Assembly: GCA_034435395.1 (NCBI GenBank)
Contig: DAOTXK010000354.1
Location: 1 to 37,713, forward strand
Direction: 5' to 3'
Source: DAOTXK01 sp034435395
GTDB taxonomy: Bacteria > Chloroflexota > Anaerolineae > Aggregatilineales > Ch27
DNA: 37,713 bases
Shown here: in pieces, positions 5,729 to 14,271 of the stretch
Numbering within the stretch: position 1 is the first letter of the stretch
Layout: each line of letters opens with the position of its first letter
Translations under genes and position numbers: made by a program
The notes under the pieces: generated by a model
The model's database searches: none
What the model saw: only the letters and a program-made list of their open reading frames with translations
Told to the model about the DNA's origin: nothing

Positions 5729-5893
5729 ATGCCCAAGTACATCTTCTCTCAAGGACAAATCACCGTTGACGATGGGGTCTACGATCCGGTGATGGAGGAG
5801 AAACGCCGGGCAGACAACGCCGGTGTCATCTTGATTGTCAACCGACCACCAATCAAAAGAGCAAGAAAGGAGCAGGACCATGTTCAAGCGTAG
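5729..5893 (+). CDS. Small unknown protein (54 residues) overlapping the recombinase start
   Basis: The frame reads MPKYIFSQGQITVDDGVYDPV, then VILIVNRPPIKRARKEQDH, and stops at 5891-5893. It overlaps the recombinase ATG (5880) by 14 nt in another frame. GTG 5726 is an alternative start. A small gene directly ahead of and coupled to a large serine recombinase could be a recombination directionality factor or a leader; no helix-turn-helix or excisionase motif is evident, so this is only a positional guess. Confidence 0.45.
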   Translation: MPKYIFSQGQITVDDGVYDPVMEEKRRADNAGVILIVNRPPIKRARKEQDHVQA

Positions 5894-7586
5894 GAAATCC
5901 AAGAAGCGGGCGCGCTTTGGCATCTACACCCGCTATTCGTCGGACATGCAGAACGAAATCAGCCTTGAGGCTCAAGAGCACCTCTGCCGCGAGGAAATCG
6001 CCAAACGGGGCGGGGTGGTGGTGGCCGTCTATAGCGATGGGGCCAAGTCGGGATGGAGCCTGGACCGCGAGGGGTTCATCGAGATGCGCAAGGCCGCCGA
6101 GCGGGGCAAGTTTGACGCCCTGATGATGTGGAAGTTTGACCGTTTGGCCCGCAATCACGAACATGCGGTGATGATCAAGATGCTGCTCAGGCACGAGTAT
6201 GGCCTGAAGCTCGTTTGCGTGGAAGGCTTCAGCGAGGACGATGATGACAGTCCCTACTCGGCCATGATGGAGCAACTGCTGGCCGTCATCTCCGCCTTCT
6301 ACTCCAAGAACCTGAGCAGTGAGACCAAACGCGGCAAGAAGCACCGGGCCATCAAGGGCGAGTTCAACGGCAGTGTGCCGCCGCTGGGCTACATCCTGGT
6401 CAAGCTGGCCGAGGCCACCGCCGAACGACCGGCAGGGCTGTACATCCACCCGGAGTTGGCGGCGATTGTGCGCAAAGCGTTCGAGATGTATTCGACAGGC
6501 CGCTACAGCGACCGTGACATCGCCGAGTGGATGAACGAACAACCGGCCATCCAACGAGAGCGAGAAGGCCAGAAGCCTATCGGCAAAGAGATGGTGCGGG
6601 ACATGCTCAAGAATCGGGTCTACACAGGGAAGGTGCCCTATGCAGAGACGTTCTACAACGGCTCACTGGGCGAAGGCAAGCGTTCCAGTCGCAACCGCAA
6701 GCAGTGGTTTGAGGGCAAGCACGCACCCATCATCTCGGAAGCCCTGTTTGAGCGCTGCCAGGAAGTGCGCAAGCAACTGACCAAGCATCGCAAGCCCTAT
6801 GCCCAGGTGCGCACCTATGTTCTCCATGACCGCGTGTACTGCGCCCGTTGCGTCACCCGGCGACCGGACAACCTGGAAGATGCGAAGTACGGCAAGATGC
6901 GTCCGGCCTACAGCAGCCGTGAAGGGGAGGCGTGGTATCGCTGTCTGTGTCGAGACAGGGGCTATGGGCACTGCGACCAAAGCTACGTCGCCGTGGAGAC
7001 GATTGATGAGCAGGTGGTGTCCGCTCTATCGAAACTCGTCATCCCGGAGGGGTTTCGAGACCGGGTGGAGCAGGCTGTGCAAAACCGCGTAGAACACGGG
7101 GAAGCCTTGAAGCGGATGGAGGAAATCCAGGCGATTGTGGAACGGATTGACTTCAGTTGGGAGAAGGGCTTCATGACCCCAGAGGAGTACATCGAGAAGC
7201 GCACGCAACTTCAGAAGGAGTTGGAGACGCTGCGCCCGGTCGACTACGATGACTTGATGGAAGCGGCGGACCTGTTGGAGCACTTCACGACCTACTGGGA
7301 GCAGTGTGGTCAACTTGACAATCCAGAAGAAGCCCGGAAGCAACTGTTGGCGAAGATCGTGGACCGGGTGTTTGTCTATGATGACGAGGTGATTGCTGTA
7401 GCCCTGCATGGCGACTTTGGGGTGATACTCGGTGAGGAGACCTACGTGCCCTCGGATGTGCTGTCCACTATGTCGCAGATAATCAAAAAGGGTGAGGCCA
7501 TCTCGAATATTACTGATAGCGTCACCCAGTGCGGGAGCGACGGGATTCGAACCCGCGATCTCCGGCTTGACAGGCCGGCATGTTAA
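5880..7586 (+). CDS. Large serine recombinase (integrase of the island)
   Basis: A 568-residue site-specific recombinase. The N-terminal resolvase domain (about 11-160) has FGIYTRYSSDMQ, with the nucleophilic Ser at about residue 20, and WKFDRLARNHEHA, with catalytic arginines. The recombinase domain follows (about 165-290), then a zinc ribbon (Cys near 321, 324, 355 and 365) and a long coiled coil (about 385-470). ATG 5880 has AAGGAG 8 nt upstream and replaces an earlier TTG (5835). The last ~18 codons (GSDGIRTRDLRLDRPAC) are the antisense of tRNA-Asp 3' sequence, and the stop codon lies inside the tRNA. The gene thus ends in the presumed attachment site, which implies integration at tRNA-Asp and a different C-terminus in the excised circle. 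Confidence 0.93.
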   Translation: MFKRRKSKKRARFGIYTRYSSDMQNEISLEAQEHLCREEIAKRGGVVVAVYSDGAKSGWSLDREGFIEMRKAAERGKFDALMMWKFDRLARNHEHAVMIKMLLRHEYGLKLVCVEGFSEDDDDSPYSAMMEQLLAVISAFYSKNLSSETKRGKKHRAIKGEFNGSVPPLGYILVKLAEATAERPAGLYIHPELAAIVRKAFEMYSTGRYSDRDIAEWMNEQPAIQREREGQKPIGKEMVRDMLKNRVYTGKVPYAETFYNGSLGEGKRSSRNRKQWFEGKHAPIISEALFERCQEVRKQLTKHRKPYAQVRTYVLHDRVYCARCVTRRPDNLEDAKYGKMRPAYSSREGEAWYRCLCRDRGYGHCDQSYVAVETIDEQVVSALSKLVIPEGFRDRVEQAVQNRVEHGEALKRMEEIQAIVERIDFSWEKGFMTPEEYIEKRTQLQKELETLRPVDYDDLMEAADLLEHFTTYWEQCGQLDNPEEARKQLLAKIVDRVFVYDDEVIAVALHGDFGVILGEETYVPSDVLSTMSQIIKKGEAISNITDSVTQCGSDGIRTRDLRLDRPAC

Positions 7587-7604
7587 CCGCTACACTACGC
7601 CCCC
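7532..7604 (-). tRNA. tRNA-Asp (anticodon GTC)
   Basis: The minus strand folds as a full 73-nt cloverleaf: acceptor GGGGGCG paired with CGCTCCC (one G-U), D arm GTGTAGCGGTTAAC, anticodon stem CCGGC/GCCGG with loop CTGTCAA (anticodon GTC), T arm GCGGG TTCGAAT CCCGT, discriminator G. CCA is not encoded (GCAC follows). Its 3' half overlaps the end of the serine recombinase gene. This is the usual orientation when an integrated island rebuilds the tRNA 3' end. Confidence 0.96.
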
Positions 7605-7616
7605 AATCTGTGCCGC

Positions 7617-7645
7617 ATTATAGCAGTGGACTATTCCCCTGTCAA
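7617..7645 (-). promoter_or_regulatory. Consensus promoter of tRNA-Asp
   Basis: On the minus strand TTGACA (7645-7640), exactly 17 nt, then TATAAT (7622-7617), ending 12 nt before the mature tRNA 5' end at 7604. Both hexamers are perfect. Confidence 0.8.
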
Positions 7646-7699
7646 CAATCGGCTCCCACCGCAGAGCCGACCAGTTTAGACCCGCGTCCGGTTACGAGG

Positions 7700-9502
7700 T
7701 TACCCGGTGATAGGCACATTGGCCGCACTATTGCCCTCAAGCTGGACATAGGCCCCTGAGACCCATCCCCGTCCCTGCGAGAAGTTGATTTCCCACCAAC
7801 TGCCGTCAAGATTGCGGCCCACCACGTCGGCCTCGACCCCGCTGACCAGCCACCCGATCCGGGCATAGGACACCCCTGGTCCGCTGCGGATGTTCAGGTT
7901 GGCTGTCGCCCGAACCCGCAGTCCAGTGGGTGTACCGAAGGAGAGGGGAGCAGCTTCCTCCGTGGCTGAGACCACCGGGATGGTTGTCTGATCGCCCTGG
8001 AGAGTGGTCCAGGTGCCGTTGATCCATCCTTCGATCGCGCCAAAGTTGATGCGCACCCAGCGGGGATCACTCGAACTGCGTCCGGTGACGGTGAACACCT
8101 GATTCTGGCGGGCGCGCCCCAAAATCGGGTGGGTCACCCCTGGCCCGCTGCGGACATTCAGTAAAAAGGCGTTGACCTGCGCTGTGACAGGCGTCCCTGC
8201 CTGGGCCGGGCGCGGGTAGAGCCAATAAACGCGTAAGGCCGCTCGCATGGAGGCTTCGTAGAACTCGATGGTCAGCGTGTGCTCGCCTGGCAGGAGGTCG
8301 CGGTCCACAAAGTAATAGTCACCGCTGGCCGAATGCCATTCATCAAGCACCAGGGCGTTGTCAATATAGAGGCGGACGCCATCGTCAGCTCGCAGCACAA
8401 AGCGGACGAAGTTGCCCGCAAACGTCGCGCGGCGGGTGAAGCGGGCGCTGAAGTTGTCGCTGGTCACCACAGGCGATGGCGAACCGTCGCGCCAATCGAG
8501 GTCAAGCCCCAGGCTGGCGATCTGGGTGCTATAAGCCGGGCCGCCACTCAGCGTAAGGTTATTAAAATAATCCGCCTGCCATACGCCGGTCGTCGGGGGG
8601 GAGGGTGGGACGGCTGGGGGAGGGATGGGCGTCGGGACGGGAACGCCGCTCAAAGCCCATTCCACCCGTATGGCCGCCACTTCTGTCCATTCGAAGTATT
8701 CGACTCGAACTGTGTGCTGTCCTTCCCCCAAGGCGACTGCCCCCGTATAGGGCGGGGTGAGGCCGCTGCCGTGCCACTCGTCAATGATGAGCTGATTATC
8801 TACCCACAGGCGCACGCCGTCATCGGCGTAAATGGTGAAGGTATACGTCCCGGCCTGGAAGTACGGTGAGCCTGTCCAGCGCGCGCCGAAATTGTCCGCT
8901 GCGATCTGCCCCGGCGCAGGAGACCCAAACCCCCAGTCATAGTCGATGATCTGCTCGGTTCGCTCAATGGTCGGCAGACCAGCCAGGTACGGGGTGTTGT
9001 AATATTGCGCGATCCAGGTGGCCACGCCAGGGCTGGAAATCAGTATCCAGTCCAGGGAAGCCACCGCCGCGCCGCTATTTTCGTAATATTCGACCCGAAG
9101 AGCGTGTTGTCCCTGGGTGACGCTGACCTCCACGATGACCGGGGGATCGGGCGCGCGGTCGAACCAGGAATCGAGGATCAACACGTTGTCCAGATAAACG
9201 CGCATGCCATCGTCCGAACGGGCGATGAAACGGTAGGTGCCACCGGTGAAGAATTGCGCCCTGGTCCACCGCACGGAGAAACGATCCGCTGGCAGGGCGG
9301 GATCAGGCGCGGCCAGGTTCCACATGAACTTGATGGCCTGGTCCGAGCGCACCACTACAGGAGACCCGCTGAGGCTGGCATTGCTAAAATACTCGCCGAC
9401 CCAGGAAGTGTCACCCTGAGCCTGGGCGACGCGCAGCCCTCCCCAGACCAGGAATGCCAGCATAAATACGACCAGTAAGCCGCCTTTCTTTCTTATGCCC
9501 AT
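7700..9502 (-). CDS. Secreted protein with three PA14 domains and two SH3b domains
   Basis: A 600-residue exported protein. A signal peptide (about 1-29, basic start then hydrophobic core, ending AQAQ) is followed by three PA14-type beta-sandwiches (about 32-160, 162-290, 305-430). Each has the W-x-x-x-Y-F/Y-N-N start, a D-x-F-x-x-R-W/F strand, SDDG/ADDG-x-R-x-Y/W and a conserved D-x-W. A Pro-rich linker precedes the third. Two bacterial SH3 domains follow (about 440-505 and 525-590), each with LNVRSGPG or LNIRSGPG and ending in GW. PA14 domains bind glycans and SH3b domains usually bind cell-wall material, so a surface carbohydrate-binding role is likely. ATG 9502 (AGGGTG upstream) is preferred over GTG 9517. 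Confidence 0.88.
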   Translation of the reverse strand: MGIRKKGGLLVVFMLAFLVWGGLRVAQAQGDTSWVGEYFSNASLSGSPVVVRSDQAIKFMWNLAAPDPALPADRFSVRWTRAQFFTGGTYRFIARSDDGMRVYLDNVLILDSWFDRAPDPPVIVEVSVTQGQHALRVEYYENSGAAVASLDWILISSPGVATWIAQYYNTPYLAGLPTIERTEQIIDYDWGFGSPAPGQIAADNFGARWTGSPYFQAGTYTFTIYADDGVRLWVDNQLIIDEWHGSGLTPPYTGAVALGEGQHTVRVEYFEWTEVAAIRVEWALSGVPVPTPIPPPAVPPSPPTTGVWQADYFNNLTLSGGPAYSTQIASLGLDLDWRDGSPSPVVTSDNFSARFTRRATFAGNFVRFVLRADDGVRLYIDNALVLDEWHSASGDYYFVDRDLLPGEHTLTIEFYEASMRAALRVYWLYPRPAQAGTPVTAQVNAFLLNVRSGPGVTHPILGRARQNQVFTVTGRSSSDPRWVRINFGAIEGWINGTWTTLQGDQTTIPVVSATEEAAPLSFGTPTGLRVRATANLNIRSGPGVSYARIGWLVSGVEADVVGRNLDGSWWEINFSQGRGWVSGAYVQLEGNSAANVPITG

Positions 9503-9575
9503 GGCAACACCCTGCACACTGGTTTGTTTAATGCTATTTTACAGTATCTTCAGTCCCTCGTGCAGCGGGCGTGGG

Positions 9576-10673
9576 TCACTCGTCGGGGAAGCGGTGGTAG
9601 CGCGTCAGGAGATCGTGCAGCGCGTCAGCGGGCAGGGCGTGCAGGACATGACCGTCGCGGCCAGACATGGTTTCCGCCGCCAGCAGGGCGTTGAGGATCG
9701 CTTCCTCGACCGCTTCGACCGCCGCCAGAAAAAGGGTGTTCATGGCCTGGCTGTTTTCATCGGGGATGCCGGTGATGCTCTCGACTTCGGCGGACGGATA
9801 GTGCCTCCGGCGGTGGGCGGTGGAGAAGGCGATCACAAAGTCGCCGCTGCTGTTACTACAGAAGGTGCCGGTCCGCGCCAGGCCGAAAATGGCGCGGGTG
9901 GTCAGGCGGCCTAACTGCCGGGCGCTGAGCGGGGCGTCGGTCGCCAGGACTATCACCACCGAGCCAGGGCCGGCTTCCGGCAGGTGATCCTGCATCAGAT
10001 GCCGCCCGACAGGCACCCCCAGGATGGTGAGGTCCGGGCGTTCGCCGAAATTGGTCTGCACCAGAGCGCCGACTGTGAAGCCAACTGCTGCCTGTCGCGA
10101 AGCCGTGCCGATGCCGCCCTTAAAGCCGAAGCAGGCCGTGCCGGTGCCAGCGCCGACGTTGCCTTCGGCGACAGGGCCGTCGGCGGCAGCGGTCGCGATG
10201 CTCTCCCAGACATGTTCCTGGCGCACGTGGCGGCCACGGATGTCATTCAGGAAGCCATCATTGCATTCGCCGACCACCGGGTTGACACTGCCGGTGGTCA
10301 CGCCGATGTCAGGATGGTCACGCAGCAGGTAGGTCACCACGGCATCGGCGACCAGGCCCACGTTGAGGGTGTTGGTGAGCAGGATCGGGGTCTCGATCAC
10401 GCCCAGCTCGCGCACCTGCTCAAAGCCAACTGCCTTTCCGTAACCGTTGATGGTGTGCACGGCAGCGACCACCTTTTCCAGATACAAATCTCCGCCATGA
10501 GGCAGGATGGCCGTCACGCCGGTGCGGACCGGGCCTTCCCCTGGTCGCAGGGGGCCGTCGCCGCTGACCAGGGTGACATGCCCCACCCGGACGCCGGGCA
10601 CGTCGGTGATGGCGTTGTGCGGGCCAGGGAGCAGCCGTCCTGGGCTGATGTTCCAATCGCGTAAACGGGGCAT
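9576..10673 (-). CDS. P1 family peptidase (DmpA-type aminopeptidase/D-esterase)
   Basis: A 365-residue member of the S58/P1 family of self-processing N-terminal nucleophile hydrolases, which remove N-terminal L-residues, D-residues or beta-amino acids from short peptides. Family marks are ITDVPGVRVGHVT at the start, GVTAILPHGG, NTLNVGLVADAV, the central AEGNVGAGTGTACFGFKGGIGTASR block, and VGALVQTNFG, the region where the precursor is normally cleaved. Length is normal for the uncleaved precursor. There is no signal peptide, so it is probably cytoplasmic. ATG 10673 has AAGGAG 9 nt upstream. It is transcribed divergently from the TPR gene. Confidence 0.9.
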   Translation of the reverse strand: MPRLRDWNISPGRLLPGPHNAITDVPGVRVGHVTLVSGDGPLRPGEGPVRTGVTAILPHGGDLYLEKVVAAVHTINGYGKAVGFEQVRELGVIETPILLTNTLNVGLVADAVVTYLLRDHPDIGVTTGSVNPVVGECNDGFLNDIRGRHVRQEHVWESIATAAADGPVAEGNVGAGTGTACFGFKGGIGTASRQAAVGFTVGALVQTNFGERPDLTILGVPVGRHLMQDHLPEAGPGSVVIVLATDAPLSARQLGRLTTRAIFGLARTGTFCSNSSGDFVIAFSTAHRRRHYPSAEVESITGIPDENSQAMNTLFLAAVEAVEEAILNALLAAETMSGRDGHVLHALPADALHDLLTRYHRFPDE

Positions 10674-10986
10674 GAGACGCTCTCCTTCAGAGGGAAAAAG
10701 GGTGCCGGGGAGCGCACCCTGTCAGATAGCCGCGTGCGGACTGCACGGCCTGGCTGGGCTGACGGGGGGATAGGCGGGTACTGACCAGATCGCCGCCAGC
10801 CATAAGTTTCGGTAAGCGCTGGCTTGCTGGTTGGGAAATCATACTTTCAATGTTTATCCTGTTTCCCTTCCAGGTTATGCTAAAATGAGAAGGTGTGACT
10901 TTTATATCCGTCCGTTTTCCAGATATACCTTTGTCTGTTGTTATCGTTCTGTTCTGACAGATTATTAATAAGTCAGGAGTCATACG
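10674..10986 (+). promoter_or_regulatory. Divergent promoter region between the P1 peptidase and TPR genes
   Basis: This 313-bp region has no credible gene. An extended -10, TGCTAAAAT (10878-10886), faces the TPR gene and would give a leader of about 95 nt; its -35 is weak. The region is AT-rich relative to its neighbours between about 10840 and 10980. A good AGGAG lies ahead of ATG 10987. Confidence 0.45.
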
Positions 10987-12255
10987 ATGCTGTCGGTAGA
11001 TAATCCGTCGGGTATAGCGGCGATACTCAACATGCTCAGCCGGGTGTGTGACAGCACCCTCAACTACTGGCTGAACCGTATCCGTCTGGCGGCTGAGGCC
11101 AGCGGCTATCCGCTGCAAAACTTCCGCCCGGACTTTCTGGACGCTCATCGCGAGCGTCTCTTTGATCTTATCCGAAAGGCCACTCCCCTGCCGGACGTGC
11201 AGGCCAAAACAGCGGAACTGGTCATGTTGATGGACCCGGTCATGCGGGCGCACGGCCATCATGCCGGCTGGCTACCGGTGGTGCGAGGGCTGGCGGTGGC
11301 CATGTATGACTGCCGGATAGATGACGTGCTGCTGCTGGCAAACCTGTGGCGTGCGGTGGGACGCTGTTACCGCCACCTGGGCGATGGCGCGCGGGCGGTC
11401 CAGTCCTTTAAGATAGCCGAGTCCCTGGCCAATGGCTGGAGCGAAGCCGTCGAGGATTTCGCCGCCGAAGTCCACCAGGAGATGGCCGGGGTGCGGGTGA
11501 CGCAGCTGCGCTTTGATGAAGCGGAGGCCGCTGCTCGTGAGTTGCTGACGGCGGCCCGTCAGCGCGGCGATCGTTATACGCTGGCGCTGGGGCACGTTTT
11601 GTTCGCCTATGCCTATATCCATAATGACCGGTACGCCGCCGCTTTCACCCAGGCCCAGCAGGCGCTGGTGACGGCGCGGGCGATCAAAGAGGGATTTCTG
11701 GAGGCGCAGGCGCTCCATTATATGGCCGAAGCCTGCCGTCTGGCGAAGTGCCTGGATCGGGCGGCGCATTACCTGGCGCTGGCGCAGGGCCGGGTAGAGG
11801 CCCTGGGCGATACACATTGGGAGGCCCTGTTGATGCAGGCGCGGGGGTCTTTGCTGGTGCAGCAGGGCCGCCATGCCGAAGCGGTGGAGGACCTCCGCCG
11901 CGCCAGGGAACATTTCGCGGCCAGCGCGGATTCGTCCGATGCCGCCAACTGCGGCCATGCGCTTGGTCTGGCGCTCGCCCGGTCTGGCGACTATGAGGCC
12001 GCCGTAGCCGCGCTGGAGGAGGCCATCGAGGGCTGGAAGACACTCGGCAAAGGGCTGGAGGCCGCCGAGACGTGTTACACGCTGGGCTGGGTGTACCGCT
12101 GGCAGGGTCGCCCTGACCTGGCCAGGAACGCCTTCGAGCAGGCGTGGCAGCTGATCAAGGACTTTCCGGTTAACGGGTTGCGCGGGGAGCGCCTGAAAGG
12201 CGATCTGCAGGAGGAGCTGGGCGGGGACATCGCCTGGCAACCGCGCCACCCTTAG
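10987..12255 (+). CDS. Tetratricopeptide-repeat protein
   Basis: A 422-residue, almost fully helical protein with no signal peptide or membrane segment. TPR-like 34-residue helix pairs run from about residue 115 to the end; clear units include LANLWRAVGRCYRHLGDGARAVQSFKIAE, EAQALHYMAEACRLAKCLDRAAHYLALA, NCGHALGLALARSGDYEAAVAALEEAI and AETCYTLGWVYRWQGRPDLARNAFEQA. The N-terminal ~100 residues are helical without a recognised domain. It is probably a cytoplasmic scaffold or a sensor like the TPR part of LuxR/SARP-type regulators, but no DNA-binding domain is attached. AGGAG precedes ATG 10987. Its 3' end overlaps the convergent methyltransferase gene by 4 nt. Confidence 0.8.
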   Translation: MLSVDNPSGIAAILNMLSRVCDSTLNYWLNRIRLAAEASGYPLQNFRPDFLDAHRERLFDLIRKATPLPDVQAKTAELVMLMDPVMRAHGHHAGWLPVVRGLAVAMYDCRIDDVLLLANLWRAVGRCYRHLGDGARAVQSFKIAESLANGWSEAVEDFAAEVHQEMAGVRVTQLRFDEAEAAARELLTAARQRGDRYTLALGHVLFAYAYIHNDRYAAAFTQAQQALVTARAIKEGFLEAQALHYMAEACRLAKCLDRAAHYLALAQGRVEALGDTHWEALLMQARGSLLVQQGRHAEAVEDLRRAREHFAASADSSDAANCGHALGLALARSGDYEAAVAALEEAIEGWKTLGKGLEAAETCYTLGWVYRWQGRPDLARNAFEQAWQLIKDFPVNGLRGERLKGDLQEELGGDIAWQPRHP

Positions 12256-13394
12256 ACCCGCCGCAGGACGAAAATACGGGGATGGAGACCGCCCAGCGTG
12301 AGGCGAAAAGTGCCTTCGACCTGCCATGCTGCCGAACGAGCCAGCACGGTTTCCATCAATCGCACCTCGTGGGTGATCAGGCTGAACAGAGCGCCCGGCC
12401 TGGCGACGCGGGCGGCTTCCGCCATCAGTGCCGGGTAGAGCGACACGTTCTGGTCGTGGGAGCCGACCAGATGGCCGAACGGCAAATCCGCACTCAGGGC
12501 GTCCACGCTGGCCTCGGATAGGGGCAGGGTGCGTGCATCCCAGTCATGTAGTTCGATGGAAGCCGCATGGCCGCTGGCCTCGATATTGGCCTGGGCACAG
12601 GCCAGCGCCTCAGCGCTGGTGTCGCAGCCGATGGCCTGTTTGACCGGGGCGCAGGCCAGCCGCTCGATGAGCAGCGTTCCCGAACCGCAGGCCACATTCA
12701 GGAAAACGTCGTAGGGTGTGGGGGCTGTCATCAGGGCCATGGCGTGGGCGACGGTGGCATTGAGCGCTCCCTCCAGGTTGCAGACGCGCCAGGGGCGGGT
12801 GGCCAGCGGGCGCGGTGAGAGCCGGATCACCGCCTCCCAGCCAGCTGCGCCATCGGGTGGACGGCGCAGTCGCAGCAGCAGGTCTCCTTCGTGGGAAGCT
12901 TCTTGCAGCCCGGTATGCTCGGTAATCGCCGCTTTGAGGCGGCTCATCACCGACGTTTCACTGCCGGCGGCGCTGAGGTAAAACGTCTGGTAGGCGTCGG
13001 GGGGCTGGGCCTCCCGCACGCGGGCGATATCGGCGAGCAGCACCCGCAGGTGTGCATCGCCCAGCAGGGCACGGGGGCGCGGCACGTCGAAGCGGCGGAC
13101 CAGGGAGACAGACTGCGCGGTCTTCAGCCGCAGCAGCGCCCGCAGGCCGCCGGTATAGGTGAAAGGGATGATCCCGGGCGCGGACGGGTGCTTCGGGCCG
13201 TGGCGAAGCTGGACGCGCTTGCCAAGGTTGACGGCGATCTCCTGTCGGGCGATGGCTTCCAGCCCTTCGACGACCTCCGCTTCACAGTGGACCGTTTCCG
13301 GCTGGGGACGGGGGCGCTTCCGGCGTTGGGGTGGGTGTTTGCTCATGCGCGTGACCGTTTTCAGTGGCCTGACACGGCGTCGAGTGTAGCTCAC
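12252..13394 (-). CDS. THUMP-domain class I RNA methyltransferase (TrmN/Trm14/RlmL-like)
   Basis: A cytoplasmic SAM-dependent RNA N2-guanine methyltransferase by homology. The N-terminus is very basic (KHPPQRRKRPRP), followed by a THUMP-like part (CEAEVVEGLEAIARQEI). The Rossmann domain (about 200-380) has VACGSGTLLIERLA (SAM motif I), GCDTSAEALACAQANIE, and the catalytic-type DLPFG, a variant of N/D-PP-Y/F seen in THUMPD2/3 and Trm14 proteins. The substrate (tRNA G6 or rRNA) cannot be told from the sequence. GTG 13394 is the longest start; ATG 13346 begins MSKHPPQRRK and may be the real one. It is divergent from rpe. Confidence 0.82.
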   Translation of the reverse strand: MSYTRRRVRPLKTVTRMSKHPPQRRKRPRPQPETVHCEAEVVEGLEAIARQEIAVNLGKRVQLRHGPKHPSAPGIIPFTYTGGLRALLRLKTAQSVSLVRRFDVPRPRALLGDAHLRVLLADIARVREAQPPDAYQTFYLSAAGSETSVMSRLKAAITEHTGLQEASHEGDLLLRLRRPPDGAAGWEAVIRLSPRPLATRPWRVCNLEGALNATVAHAMALMTAPTPYDVFLNVACGSGTLLIERLACAPVKQAIGCDTSAEALACAQANIEASGHAASIELHDWDARTLPLSEASVDALSADLPFGHLVGSHDQNVSLYPALMAEAARVARPGALFSLITHEVRLMETVLARSAAWQVEGTFRLTLGGLHPRIFVLRRV

Positions 13395-13522
13395 CTGGCG
13401 CAGTCTGCCACCCTGCCCGGCTTCTTAAGAAGTGATGGCCTGCCGCTGGAGCCGGTTGAGGCGCGGTTGATTTTTGTTGGCTGAGTCAGTAACATACCGT
13501 TGTTTATCCAGGAGCGCCTATT

Positions 13523-14227
13523 ATGCCGGTCATTCGTATCGCCCCCTCCATTCTGTCCGCTGACTTCGCCCGGTTGGGTGAGCAGGTGGCTGAGGCCGAG
13601 GCGGCGGGAGCCGATCAGATACACATCGATGTGATGGACGGTCGCTTCGTGCCCAATCTCACGATGGGGCCGCTGGTGGTGGAAGCGGTGCGGCGGGTCA
13701 CGTCGCTGCCGCTGGACGTGCACCTGATGATCGTGGAGCCGGAGCGTTACCTGGATGTTTTTGCCGACGCCGGCGCGGACTGGCTGACGGTCCACGTGGA
13801 AGCCACGCCGCACGTCCATCGGGCCTTGCAGCACATCCGTGATCGGGGATGCCGGGCCGGGGTGGCCCTCAACCCGCACACCCCAGCCGTGATGATCGAT
13901 CATCTGTGGGACCTGCTGAACCTGGTGCTGGTGATGACGGTCAATCCGGGCTTTGGGGGGCAGAAATTTCTGCCCGCTATGCTGCCCAAAATCCGGCAGA
14001 TACGGGAACGGATCGAGGCGCAGGGGCTGGAAGTGGACATCACGGCGGATGGGGGGGTGAACCCGGAGACGGTGGGGCAGGTGGTGGAAGCCGGGGCCAA
14101 TATCATGGCCGTGGGGCACACGGTCTTCGCCGCTCCCGAGGGCATTGCCACTGCGGTGCGGCAGCTGCGGGAGACGGCGACGGCCGCTGCCAGCGCGGTG
14201 GTGATGGCCAAAGAGGGAAACAAATAG
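13523..14227 (+). CDS. rpe: Ribulose-phosphate 3-epimerase
   Basis: Interconverts ribulose 5-phosphate and xylulose 5-phosphate in the pentose phosphate and Calvin pathways. TIM-barrel landmarks are IAPSILSADFARLG, HIDVMDGRFVPNLT (metal His and catalytic Asp), LDVHLMI (second metal His), VMTVNPGFGGQKF (flexible loop) and DITADGGVN (catalytic Asp). In the phosphate-binding strand the usual AGSA/VF appears as VGHTVF. At 234 residues it is slightly longer than typical because of an Ala-rich C-terminal tail. AGGAG lies 9 nt before ATG 13523. Confidence 0.95.
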   Translation: MPVIRIAPSILSADFARLGEQVAEAEAAGADQIHIDVMDGRFVPNLTMGPLVVEAVRRVTSLPLDVHLMIVEPERYLDVFADAGADWLTVHVEATPHVHRALQHIRDRGCRAGVALNPHTPAVMIDHLWDLLNLVLVMTVNPGFGGQKFLPAMLPKIRQIRERIEAQGLEVDITADGGVNPETVGQVVEAGANIMAVGHTVFAAPEGIATAVRQLRETATAAASAVVMAKEGNK

Positions 14228-14244
14228 CCCCGCGAGGCGGGGCT
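14226..14244. terminator. Bidirectional terminator between rpe and rpmB
   Basis: AGCCCCGC/GCGGGGCT with a GAG loop overlaps the rpe stop codon. On the minus strand it is followed by ATTTGTTT and would end the rpmB transcript; on the plus strand the following TCTGCTGCT is a weaker tail. Confidence 0.6.
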
Positions 14245-14271
14245 TCTGCTGCTGCCCTCATCCGGCGCAGA

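Noticed and set aside
5853..6554. 233-codon minus-strand frame opposite the serine recombinase
   Set aside because: Shadow of the recombinase coding strand with no promoter, ribosome-binding site or domain.
7533..7586. C-terminal GIRTRDLRLDRPAC of the recombinase as a functional protein motif
   Set aside because: This string is the common artefact of translating antisense tRNA. It is kept only as evidence that the gene runs into the tRNA.
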